DNA of 64,000 nucleotides from Polynucleobacter sp. (GTDB taxonomy: Bacteria; Pseudomonadota; Gammaproteobacteria; Burkholderiales; Burkholderiaceae): the NCBI RefSeq assembly GCF_030693775.1, contig NZ_JAUXZY010000005.1, positions 248,001 through 312,000 of the forward strand, written 5' to 3'. The position numbers were made by a program, and so were the translations under genes. This document shows positions 55,588 through 64,000 of the stretch, piece by piece (the stretch's first letter is position 1; each line of letters begins with the position of its first letter). Under the pieces are notes generated by a model. That model did no database searches, was not told where the DNA came from, and worked only from the letters and a program-made list of their open reading frames with translations.

Positions 55588-56192
55588 GGGCCTTTAGGCA
55601 GGCGACGCCGCATTAAATCAATACCGTATTTAATGAGGGCGATCAGCAAAATCGATCCGGCGACGTCACCGGCAAACATCACAAAAAAATGATTAATGCT
55701 GCCGGACTCTAAATCGCGCAACATAAACCAATACTGATGGAATGCCGAACTCATTAAGGCATAGATCACAATGCAAAGAAGAATTTTTTGCATGCTTAAA
55801 TTACTGAGATCATTACTAATATAAGTATTCGAAACAACAACCCACTTTGCAAATAAAGGTGCAAATCCGGATATCAGGCCTATACCAATACAGGTTACTA
55901 AATCGGGTATGAAAACCCCAAAATACGAAATAGCGAAGGAGGCCGCTGCAATACCGATAGCGCCAGCCAAACCAAATATCAAAATAAGAAATAAACGCAG
56001 GCCCGCTGGTAAGTAAATCCAGCTCACACCGAGATCGTATTTCAAGGTCTCAGTGATCCAGTCATTGAAAAAAAATAAAGCACTGTACAGTAGCGCACTA
56101 ATTAATGTGCCCACCAGAAATACCGACAAACGATTAGAAAATGTCCTTACAGATTCCATACTTTCTTCTTGCGCGACAAAAGAGTGCGTCAC
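55584..56192 (-). CDS. Uncharacterised multi-pass membrane protein
   Basis: 202-aa hydrophobic ORF with about six predicted TM stretches; no family recognised with confidence. Confidence 0.6.
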   Translation of the reverse strand: MTHSFVAQEESMESVRTFSNRLSVFLVGTLISALLYSALFFFNDWITETLKYDLGVSWIYLPAGLRLFLILIFGLAGAIGIAAASFAISYFGVFIPDLVTCIGIGLISGFAPLFAKWVVVSNTYISNDLSNLSMQKILLCIVIYALMSSAFHQYWFMLRDLESGSINHFFVMFAGDVAGSILLIALIKYGIDLMRRRLPKGP

Positions 56193-56290
56193 ACTTACAA
56201 AGGGTTTATACTTAGCTCAACGGTGTACACCATTGTTTGTTTATATATTTACTAATATAACGAAGGTTTTTGAGTTTAAAAATTTAAATA

Positions 56291-56650
56291 ATGCCAGGCC
56301 CATCCAACTCTAAGAATTCTGCCTATATTCGCTTCCTCAATTTAATTGACGTGCTGGATCGCATTAATCCAGGCAAGAAATTGGACGCCACAGAAGAAAG
56401 TTTACTCAATAAGATTGTTTTAAGCGCGCACCAAGGTCGGGTTATGTTGGTGGGTGATCTCATTTCGCTCGCTGAGTTCGGTTCGCAAGCGACCTTACAC
56501 GGTCGACTTAAAAATTTACGCGCGATGGGTTTAATTGAGATGACCGCAGATGAAGATGGTCGCAAAAAACACGTCGTGCCCACCAAGTCCGCTATGAAGC
56601 GCTATGAAGAGTTATCCAAATGTCTGGAAAAAGCGGTTCGCGCGAGCTAA
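56291..56650 (+). CDS. Winged-helix/MarR-like transcriptional regulator
   Basis: VGDLISLAEFGSQATLHGRLKNLRAMGLIEMTADEDGRKKHVVPTKSAMKRYEELSKCLE resembles a wHTH plus wing. Confidence 0.65.
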   Translation: MPGPSNSKNSAYIRFLNLIDVLDRINPGKKLDATEESLLNKIVLSAHQGRVMLVGDLISLAEFGSQATLHGRLKNLRAMGLIEMTADEDGRKKHVVPTKSAMKRYEELSKCLEKAVRAS

Positions 56651-56656
56651 ATTGAC

Positions 56657-57751
56657 TTAGACGTTAAATAAGAAATTCAGTACGTCGCCATCTTTAACGA
56701 CGTACTCCTTCCCTTCGGCACGCATCTTGCCTGCCTCTTTGGCGCCCGATTCCCCTTTGTATTGAATAAAGTCATCAAATGCAATGGTTTGTGCCCGGAT
56801 AAAGCCGCGCTCAAAATCAGTATGAATCACGCCTGCTGCATTCGGCGCTGTATCGCCAATGCGAATCGTCCATGCACGTACCTCTTTTACGCCTGCCGTG
56901 AAATAGGTCTGTAAGCCAAGTAAAGCATAGCCCGCACGAATCACCCGATCGAGGCCAGGCTCTTGCATACCCATGTCGGCTAAGAATTCGGTTTTATCCG
57001 CATCGTCGAGATCAGCAATCTCAGCTTCGATGGCGGCGCAAACCGCCACAACTGGGGCGCCCTCTTTTGCAGCATGCGCAATCACGGCATCCAAATGGGG
57101 ATTGTTCTCAAAGCCATCGTCTTTCACGTTAGCCACATACATGGCAGGCTTAGCAGTAATTAAGCAAAGGGGTTTGAGAAGCAACTTCTCGTCATCACTC
57201 AGGCTCATGCTTCGTACTGGCTGAGCCTCATTCAAATGAGCCTGGACCTTGCTGAGAACGGCAACTAAGGCAGCCGCTTCTTTATCGTTACCTGACTTGG
57301 CTGCTTTACTGGAGCGATTCAGGGTTTTTTCAACCGTAGCCAGGTCGGATAGCGCCAACTCCGTATCAATCACCCCAATATCCGCAATGGGATCGATCTT
57401 GCCAGCAACGTGAATCACGTTCGGGTCATCAAAACAACGCACCACATGGGTAATCGCATCAGTTTCCCGAATATTGGCCAAAAATTGATTGCCAAGGCCT
57501 TCGCCCTTGGATGCACCAGCAACCAAGCCCGCAATATCAACGAACTCGACCGCCGCCGGCACGATGCGCTCTGGAGTCACGATGGCAGCCAAGGCAGCTA
57601 AACGGGGGTCAGGAACCTCGACTACGCCTACATTGGGCTCGATCGTGCAGAAGGGATAGTTTTCTGCCGCGATGCCAGCTTTGGTAAGCGCATTGAAGAG
57701 GGTGGATTTGCCGACGTTAGGCAGGCCGACGATGCCGCATTTTAAAGACAT
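56657..57751 (-). CDS. ychF: Redox-regulated ATPase YchF
   Basis: [44 protein letters not shown]. Confidence 0.97.
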   Translation of the reverse strand: MSLKCGIVGLPNVGKSTLFNALTKAGIAAENYPFCTIEPNVGVVEVPDPRLAALAAIVTPERIVPAAVEFVDIAGLVAGASKGEGLGNQFLANIRETDAITHVVRCFDDPNVIHVAGKIDPIADIGVIDTELALSDLATVEKTLNRSSKAAKSGNDKEAAALVAVLSKVQAHLNEAQPVRSMSLSDDEKLLLKPLCLITAKPAMYVANVKDDGFENNPHLDAVIAHAAKEGAPVVAVCAAIEAEIADLDDADKTEFLADMGMQEPGLDRVIRAGYALLGLQTYFTAGVKEVRAWTIRIGDTAPNAAGVIHTDFERGFIRAQTIAFDDFIQYKGESGAKEAGKMRAEGKEYVVKDGDVLNFLFNV

Positions 57752-57770
57752 GCCTCCATTGTAATTCGGC

Positions 57771-59078
57771 TTGTTTCGATATCATCGGGTTATGGCATTC
57801 AATTCACCCAAATCCACTTCTTCAGCCAAGACGCCCATACCGGCTACCGGCAAAACGCGTCGGTGCGATATTGCCATCATTGGCGGGGGTATTGTCGGTA
57901 AAGCCTGCGCTCTGGGCTTAGCCCAACAGGGTTTTGATGTGGTTCAAATCGCGCCCGATATAGATCAGCAAACCCCCAAACCAAGCGGGGATCACTGGGC
58001 TGAACGCATTTATGCCATTTCTCCTGGGACTCGCTCCCTATTGCAATCCCTGCAAGTGTGGGATGCCATTGATCACCACCGCCTCCAAGTCGTCCGGGAT
58101 ATGCGCATTTATGGCGACCGCGGCGAACGCAGCGATGGGCTGCATCTCTCCGCATTTGAGGCAGGCGTTCCCGAGCTTGCCTGGATCGGAGAGTCCGATT
58201 TACTAGAGCACATACTTGAGCAAGCCTGCCGCTTTCAGTCGAAATTGGAGTGCATTGTTGGATCACTCGAGAATCTGTTTGTCGAGCCCGATGGTGCCTT
58301 GCTCCGATTCGATGGTGCGCAATCGCTTGGTGAGATTAAAGCCAGTTTGGTGATTGCAGCCGATGGTGCGAATTCATCCCTGCGCTCCATGCTCGAAATC
58401 CAAACAGATCACAAATCATATGAACAACGCGCAGTCGTCGCCAATTTTGTATGCACGAACGCCCATTTAGAAACCGCATATCAGTGGTTTTTACCAGGTG
58501 GCGACATTCTCGCGATGCTACCCCTCCCAGGCAAACAGGTGTCGATGGTGTGGTCAACCTCACCTGAAAACGCGGCCCGGCTGCTTACCCTCGAAGCAAA
58601 CCAATGGCAGTCTGAGTTTGCAGCACTTCAGGATGGCGCGATTGTCCATGCCCTTGGAACACTGTCCCCACACTCGAAACCAGGCTCGTTTCCGTTGCGC
58701 AAAATCCGTGCGCAGCGCGTGATCGGCCCGGAGCTCATGCCTAAAGTGATTTTGATTGGCGATGCTGCGCACGTCATTCACCCCTTAGCTGGGCAAGGAT
58801 TAAATTTGGGCTTGCGCGATGTAGCCGCCCTACTGCGCATCCTGCGCGAACGTGAATCATTTCGAGCAATTACGGATCCGGTCTTGCTGCGTCGCTATGA
58901 GCGTGGACGCCAAGGTGATACCGGTGCCATACTGTGGGTGACCGATCGACTGAAGCAATTGTTTACAAGCACGAGCCCTCTGCAGCAAAAAATTCGTAAT
59001 TGGGGAATGGGCTTAGTGAATCGCAGCCATTTGATGAAACGGCATTTAATAAAAGAAGCGTTAGGAGAAGTGCAATGA
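57771..59078 (+). CDS. UbiH/UbiF/COQ6-family FAD-dependent hydroxylase
   Basis: [52 protein letters not shown]. Confidence 0.9.
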   Translation: MFRYHRVMAFNSPKSTSSAKTPIPATGKTRRCDIAIIGGGIVGKACALGLAQQGFDVVQIAPDIDQQTPKPSGDHWAERIYAISPGTRSLLQSLQVWDAIDHHRLQVVRDMRIYGDRGERSDGLHLSAFEAGVPELAWIGESDLLEHILEQACRFQSKLECIVGSLENLFVEPDGALLRFDGAQSLGEIKASLVIAADGANSSLRSMLEIQTDHKSYEQRAVVANFVCTNAHLETAYQWFLPGGDILAMLPLPGKQVSMVWSTSPENAARLLTLEANQWQSEFAALQDGAIVHALGTLSPHSKPGSFPLRKIRAQRVIGPELMPKVILIGDAAHVIHPLAGQGLNLGLRDVAALLRILRERESFRAITDPVLLRRYERGRQGDTGAILWVTDRLKQLFTSTSPLQQKIRNWGMGLVNRSHLMKRHLIKEALGEVQ

Positions 59079-59812
59079 AAACCAGTCTACGAAATACCGC
59101 TTCCGCCTTGGCATTTTGCGCTAGCGTGATTGGCCTATTGGCCAGCTCTTCTATTGCACAAGCTCAGAACACACAGCAGATTAAAGCGGAGTTACAAAAA
59201 CGCTTAGGCAGCACTGCCAACATTAAAGGCGTATCAGCCTCACCAGTACCAGGCTTATTTGAAGTGCAGCTCAATAGCGAAATCTTTTATACCGACGCCA
59301 ACGCAAAATACCTGATTCAGGGTGAAGTTATTGAATTGGCTACTGGTCAAAACCTGACAGAAAAACGTCAGGCTGACCTCAATCGCATTCGCTGGTCTGA
59401 TCTGCCTCTGAGTAATGCCATCAAAATGGTGCGCGGCAATGGTAGTCGTCAACTTGCTGTTTTTGCTGACCCCAATTGCGGTTACTGCAAGCGTTTAGAA
59501 AAAACATTTCAACAGCTAGATAACGTGACGGTATACACCTTTTTATTGCCAATTCTATCTGCAGACTCGGTACAAAAGTCCAAGCAAATTTGGTGCTCTG
59601 CGGATGCCACGAAAACATGGATTGACTGGACCATTAATAACACCGCGCCCAGTGGCAAAGGCGAGTGCACTACGCCGATTGATAAGAACCTGGCCTTGGC
59701 TAAGTCCTATGGCATCACTGGCACACCCACCATCTTCTTTACTGATGGCTCACGCTTCCCGGGCGCAGTGCAATTGAGCGACATTGAAAAGAAGTTTGCT
59801 TCGCTAAAATAG
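59075..59812 (+). CDS. dsbC: Periplasmic disulfide isomerase DsbC
   Basis: Signal peptide; ADPNCGYCKRLEKTF (CGYC); GITGTPTIFFTDGSRFPG. Confidence 0.92.
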   Translation: MKTSLRNTASALAFCASVIGLLASSSIAQAQNTQQIKAELQKRLGSTANIKGVSASPVPGLFEVQLNSEIFYTDANAKYLIQGEVIELATGQNLTEKRQADLNRIRWSDLPLSNAIKMVRGNGSRQLAVFADPNCGYCKRLEKTFQQLDNVTVYTFLLPILSADSVQKSKQIWCSADATKTWIDWTINNTAPSGKGECTTPIDKNLALAKSYGITGTPTIFFTDGSRFPGAVQLSDIEKKFASLK

Positions 59813-59814
59813 CA

Positions 59815-60111
59815 ATGATGAATATGCTTAATCCAGCACACCCTGGTGAAGTATTGAGGCAGTGGCTTCCCGAAGGCATGCGCATTGAAGATGCGGCCGA
59901 GCAACTGCACATTTCACGCACATCACTATCCAAAGTCCTTAACGCCAAATCTGGACTCACTGCACCCATGGCATTACGACTTGCCTCTTGGCTTGGCACT
60001 TCGCCAGACTTATGGCTTGGTATGCAGCTCCAGTGGGATCTGCGCCAAGCAAGAAAATTACGCCTTCCAAAGATAAAACCATTAAAACGTGTAGAAGCAT
60101 CCACTTCCTAA
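59815..60111 (+). CDS. HigA-family XRE antitoxin-like regulator without adjacent toxin
   Basis: NPAHPGEVLRQWLPEGMRIEDAAEQLHISRTSLSKVLNAKSGLTAPMALRLASWLGTSPDLWLGMQLQWDL. Confidence 0.88.
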   Translation: MMNMLNPAHPGEVLRQWLPEGMRIEDAAEQLHISRTSLSKVLNAKSGLTAPMALRLASWLGTSPDLWLGMQLQWDLRQARKLRLPKIKPLKRVEASTS

Positions 60112-60118
60112 AGTCAAT

Positions 60119-61876
60119 ATGCCTCTCCCAGCAATTCAATACACCGTCCATGCCGCCGACTTAGATGGCCATCGCTACGAAGTTGCCCTGCGGATTGCCA
60201 ATCCCAATCCTGTAGGACAAGTGCTCCGTATGCCAGCCTGGATTCCCGGCAGTTATTTAATTCGGGACTTTAGCAAGCATATCGAAACCATCACTGCTTT
60301 TTCCGTCACGGATACAGCAGAGACTGAACTGCAGCTTGAACGCATCGATAACGACACCTGGAAATTACCTGCAGTATCTGCAGATACCGTGATTGAGGTT
60401 CGCACTACGGTGTATGCCTTTGATACCTCGGTTCGCACGGCATATCTAGACTCAGAGCGTGGCTTCTTTAACCCTAGCAGTTTGTGCTTGGCTGTGGAAG
60501 GTCAAACTCACTTACCTACTGCGCTCGCGATTGCGCCTGTCGGTACCTGGTCAGTACAAACCACTTTGAGTCGTGTAAAAACCGATGCTGCGGGATTTGG
60601 TTTTTACCTCGCGCCCAACTATGACGCCTTATTAGATCATCCCGTTGCGCTAGGGCATTTTCAGACGGTTGATTGGAAATCTCGCGGCACCGCCCACAGC
60701 ATGGTGATTCAGGGCTGCCTACAGGAAGTCGATCGCCAGCGTTTAGCAACCGACTTGGCCGCTATTTGTGAATCTATCGTTGATTTATTTGAGCCGAAGA
60801 CAAAGCAAGCGCCATTTCAGCGGTATTTGTTTTTAGTCAATGCGGTTTTATCGGGCTACGGCGGTTTAGAGCACGCAGACAGCACAGCCTTGCTATGCAA
60901 TCGTGATCACTTACCGCAACACGGTCTCCCACTCAATGAAGATGGCTATCGTGAATTTTTAGGTCTTTGCAGCCACGAATATGTTCATGCCTGGTTAGTG
61001 AAGCGTATTCAGCCCAAGGCATTCCAGCCCTACGATTTACAAGTCCGCAATCACACACGTCTGCTTTGGCTCTTTGAGGGCTTCACCAGCTACTACGATG
61101 ACTTGCAGTTACTGCGCAGTAAGCGCATTACCTTACAGTCCTATCTCGACTTAGTCGCCAAGAATTGGAATATGGTTTTGCGCGGCCCTGGTCGTCACAA
61201 ACAAAGCGTCGCCGATAGCTCCTTTGATGCCTGGACCAAGTATTACCAGGCAGATGAACACACTCCCAATGCCGTAGTGAGTTATTACGCCAAAGGCGCT
61301 TTAATTGCGCTTGGCCTCGATCTACTCATTCGGGTGCAAACCCGCCAACGCAAATCCTTAGATAAGGTCATGCAATTGCTCTGGGCCGCCCATGGCAAGA
61401 CGCAAGAGGGTTTGGTGGAAGATGGTTTTGACCGGATTGTGCTGGCTGCGATTGGTCCTGACTTTAAAAAGCCGTGGCTGCAATTTAAGGCGCGCTACAT
61501 CGAGGGCACGCATGACCTACCCCTGGTTCAGTGGCTTACAGCCCAGGGTATTGTGGTTACCGACAAAAAAATGAGTCTACTCGAGCATATGAAATTGCAA
61601 TGGGCCATGCGCTACAGCGATCAAAATGGCTGGGTTAAGGTAACGCATGTGTTGGACGGAGGCATCGCTCAGCGTGCTGGTTTGGCTCCAGGTGATTTAA
61701 TCGCTAGCATCAATGGCCAACGCATTACTCCAAGTCGACTGGATGCGGTGTTTGCCCAATTGCAAATGGGGATGACTGCGCGCTTGCGTTTTTATCGCCA
61801 AGACTGTGAGCATGAGAGCCAATTTGTACTAGAGCCCTCCAGTCCCGTTATGCAGTACCAACTTTCTGCACAGTAA
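60119..61876 (+). CDS. M61 family metallopeptidase with PDZ domain
   Basis: IPGSYLIRDFSKHIE, LGLCSHEYVHAWLVKRIQP (HEYxH), WLFEGFTSYYDDL; C-terminal PDZ-like GGIAQRAGLAPGDLIASINGQRI. Confidence 0.92.
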   Translation: MPLPAIQYTVHAADLDGHRYEVALRIANPNPVGQVLRMPAWIPGSYLIRDFSKHIETITAFSVTDTAETELQLERIDNDTWKLPAVSADTVIEVRTTVYAFDTSVRTAYLDSERGFFNPSSLCLAVEGQTHLPTALAIAPVGTWSVQTTLSRVKTDAAGFGFYLAPNYDALLDHPVALGHFQTVDWKSRGTAHSMVIQGCLQEVDRQRLATDLAAICESIVDLFEPKTKQAPFQRYLFLVNAVLSGYGGLEHADSTALLCNRDHLPQHGLPLNEDGYREFLGLCSHEYVHAWLVKRIQPKAFQPYDLQVRNHTRLLWLFEGFTSYYDDLQLLRSKRITLQSYLDLVAKNWNMVLRGPGRHKQSVADSSFDAWTKYYQADEHTPNAVVSYYAKGALIALGLDLLIRVQTRQRKSLDKVMQLLWAAHGKTQEGLVEDGFDRIVLAAIGPDFKKPWLQFKARYIEGTHDLPLVQWLTAQGIVVTDKKMSLLEHMKLQWAMRYSDQNGWVKVTHVLDGGIAQRAGLAPGDLIASINGQRITPSRLDAVFAQLQMGMTARLRFYRQDCEHESQFVLEPSSPVMQYQLSAQ

Positions 61877-61897
61877 ATCAACTCTTCGAAACATGGC

Positions 61898-62707
61898 ATG
61901 GCAATGCTCAATGTAGAGGCGCTAATACCAAGCGATTGGAAATTACTGCTTGGGGATTACCTCGCTTCACCGGATTGGCAGCAGCTGCGTACTAATTTAC
62001 ATAAGGCAATTGAAGAAGATGCGAATGCGATTTGCCCTCCGCCCCCGCTGTTCTTTCGGGCTTTAGAACTCACTCCATTAGAAGCGGTATCGGTGGTTAT
62101 TCTTGGGCAAGACCCCTACCACTCGCCGGGCCTCGCGCAGGGTCTCGCATTTTCAATACCCGCTTCCGTTGTTCCCAGCTCACGCAGCTTTCCGAGCTCG
62201 CTGCGCAACATCAGCAAAGCCTTAGAGCTCGAAGGGTTTGGTTCCTTGGCACATGGTGACTTACGTGATTGGGCCGAGCAAGGTGTCTTGCTTTTAAACA
62301 CCGCGCTTAGCGTCAAACAAGGAGAGGCTGGCAGTCACTTTCATCTGGGCTGGCAGCATTGCATCAATGCATTGATCCGGCAACTGTCGATTGCTAAGCC
62401 CAATTTAGTTTGGCTACTTTGGGGGGCGCACGCCCAATCCAAAATACCCCTGATTGAGCATGGGGAGCTTGGTTTAGAAGAGTCTAGCCATCTGATATTG
62501 CAAGCCTCGCATCCTTCGGGCTTGGGGGTTTATAAAACGGCACAGCCTTTTTTAATTCAGCAGCGCGCGGGTGAACAGCCCGATGCGAGCTGCGGGCATT
62601 TCACTAAAACCAATGATTGGTTGATTGCCCACGGCAAAGACCCCATTCGCTGGATTGGCCCCCAGCAGCAATCGAGACAAACCGGCTTATTTGCGGATAA
62701 CCGTTAA
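61898..62707 (+). CDS. ung: Uracil-DNA glycosylase family 1
   Basis: VVILGQDPYHSPGLAQGLAFSIP; LLNTALSVKQGEAGSH; ASHPSGLGVY. Confidence 0.95.
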   Translation: MAMLNVEALIPSDWKLLLGDYLASPDWQQLRTNLHKAIEEDANAICPPPPLFFRALELTPLEAVSVVILGQDPYHSPGLAQGLAFSIPASVVPSSRSFPSSLRNISKALELEGFGSLAHGDLRDWAEQGVLLLNTALSVKQGEAGSHFHLGWQHCINALIRQLSIAKPNLVWLLWGAHAQSKIPLIEHGELGLEESSHLILQASHPSGLGVYKTAQPFLIQQRAGEQPDASCGHFTKTNDWLIAHGKDPIRWIGPQQQSRQTGLFADNR

Positions 62708-62956
62708 CAACAAACCCGCGAGCCAGGCCGATCCGATGGCAGTCAGCCATTCTGCAATCTGACCTGACTGAAATAGCCCTAAGGCCTGACCACCATACGA
62801 TCCAGCAGTAGCCCCCAGAGAACCCACTAAGAAAAGGCCACAGAGCCCCAATAGGCCGGTTTTTTGGCGTGAGCGGCCAGGGTAAAAGTAATGTGCCGAC
62901 CACCCAACGGCCGACCCAATCAGTAGAAAAGCCAAAAACCCCATGCGCATCCCCAT
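62687..62956 (-). CDS. Small membrane protein, GlsB/YeaQ/YmgE-like
   Basis: MGMRMGFLAFLLIGSAVGWSAHYFYPGRSRQKTGLLGLCGLFLVGSLGATAGSYGGQALGL; three hydrophobic segments. Start uncertain. Confidence 0.6.
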   Translation of the reverse strand: MGMRMGFLAFLLIGSAVGWSAHYFYPGRSRQKTGLLGLCGLFLVGSLGATAGSYGGQALGLFQSGQIAEWLTAIGSAWLAGLLLTVIRK

Positions 62957-62987
62957 TAAAACGCCATCAAACCTATAATTAGGGCCT

Positions 62988-64000
62988 ATGAAGCTGTTGA
63001 CCCTCGGCATCAATCATCACACAGCGCCAGTGGACGTTCGGGAAAAAGTCGCCTTTGACCCTGAATACCTCCAAGAAGCGTTGCATGACTTGCGCCAGCA
63101 CCTCAGCGGCGTCAGTCAATCTGGCTTGCCTGAAGCCACCATTTTGTCGACGTGCAATCGAACCGAACTGTATTGCGCCGCCAACGATGCCGACTCTGCC
63201 TCCCTCTTGCACAGCGCTACCTTTGATTGGCTCGCAAAAAGCCAGCAACTGGCTCCCAGCAGTTTAGAGCCCCATATTTATTCCTTGCCCCAGTCCGATG
63301 CTGTACGCCATGCGTTTCGGGTTGCGTGCGGCCTGGATTCCATGGTCCTTGGTGAAACCCAAATCCTCGGGCAAATGAAAGATGCGGTTCGTACAGCCAA
63401 TCAAGCAGGGGCACTCGGCACCTACTTAAACCAGCTCTTCCAAAAAACCTTTGCGGTTGCCAAAGAGGTACGGGGCTCAACCGAGATTGGCGCGCACTCG
63501 ATTTCGATGGCGGCAGCAGCAGTAAGGCTCTCCGAGCGCATCTTCGAAAAAATTGCCGAGCAGCGCGTTCTCTTTATCGGCGCAGGGGACATGATCTCCT
63601 TGTGCGCCACCCACTTTGTGGCACGCCAGCCCAAGCAAGTGGCGATTGCTAATCGCACGATTGAACGTGGCCAAGAATTAGCCGACTCAATTGCATCGCA
63701 AAATGTCGAAGCAGAATCATTCAAACTATCTGATTTACCGAGTCGCCTCCATGAGTTCGACATCATTGTGTCGTGTACCGCAAGCTCCTTGCCTATCATT
63801 GGGCTTGGTATGGTTGAGAGCGCTCTAAAGCAACGGCGCCGCAAGCCCATGGTGATGATTGACCTGGCGGTACCACGTGACTGCGAGCCAGAAATAGCCC
63901 GCTTAAATGACATTTACCTCTACACCGTCGACGACCTAGGTGTGATGATTCAGACGGGTAACTCGATGCGGCATGCGGCGGTAAGCCAAGCAGAAGCTAT
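62988..64000 (+). CDS. hemA: Glutamyl-tRNA reductase, truncated by window end
   Basis: [23 protein letters not shown]...[14 protein letters not shown]; open to the window end, so missing from the ORF track. Confidence 0.96.
   Translation, partial: MKLLTLGINHHTAPVDVREKVAFDPEYLQEALHDLRQHLSGVSQSGLPEATILSTCNRTELYCAANDADSASLLHSATFDWLAKSQQLAPSSLEPHIYSLPQSDAVRHAFRVACGLDSMVLGETQILGQMKDAVRTANQAGALGTYLNQLFQKTFAVAKEVRGSTEIGAHSISMAAAAVRLSERIFEKIAEQRVLFIGAGDMISLCATHFVARQPKQVAIANRTIERGQELADSIASQNVEAESFKLSDLPSRLHEFDIIVSCTASSLPIIGLGMVESALKQRRRKPMVMIDLAVPRDCEPEIARLNDIYLYTVDDLGVMIQTGNSMRHAAVSQAEA

Noticed and set aside
1-64000. Mobile elements, CRISPR arrays, phage, restriction-modification or other defence systems
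   Set aside because: No transposase/integrase ORFs, no regularly spaced repeats and no defence-family motifs were seen; the gene content is overwhelmingly housekeeping.

Overview
The window is a gene-dense chromosomal core segment from a betaproteobacterium. Gene order and protein sequences look like Burkholderiales, probably Polynucleobacter-like; this is inferred, since no search could be run. The main blocks are: rppH (partial), a CNP1-like lipoprotein, and proB-obgE-rpmA-rplU divergent from ispB; tRNA-Pro(CGG); a small catabolic/accessory block (PrdB/GrdB-like protein, FAH-family hydrolase, ketopantoate reductase-like protein, Na+/solute symporter, squalene/phytoene-synthase-like protein, ogt); a pilB-pilC-pilD-coaE-zapD block; NUDIX-DUF815 ATPase-argJ-secA; lpxC-peroxiredoxin followed by the complete dcw division/cell-wall cluster up to mraZ (minus strand, about 22.5-39.9 kb); coq7; bioB divergent from bioAFD; fadD-like; M20 amidohydrolase; enoyl-CoA hydratase; mltA; apaG; rpe-trpE-trpG-trpD-trpC; an accessory membrane-protein/wHTH-regulator divergent pair; ychF; ubiH-like, dsbC, orphan higA, M61 protease, ung, a small membrane protein and hemA (partial). 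I found no mobile element, CRISPR array, rRNA or defence island. The best second-look items are regulatory: a near-consensus LexA-type palindrome and MraZ-box repeats in the AT-rich region upstream of mraZ, a perfect-consensus sigma70 promoter lying across the ispB start codon, and an intrinsic terminator that appears to carry the obgE ribosome-binding site. There are also unusually short variants of PilB/PilC/PilD and ProB, a Cys-type PrdB/GrdB-like protein, an orphan HigA, and an unlisted 39-aa membrane microprotein ORF. I did not find a clearly new multi-gene system.
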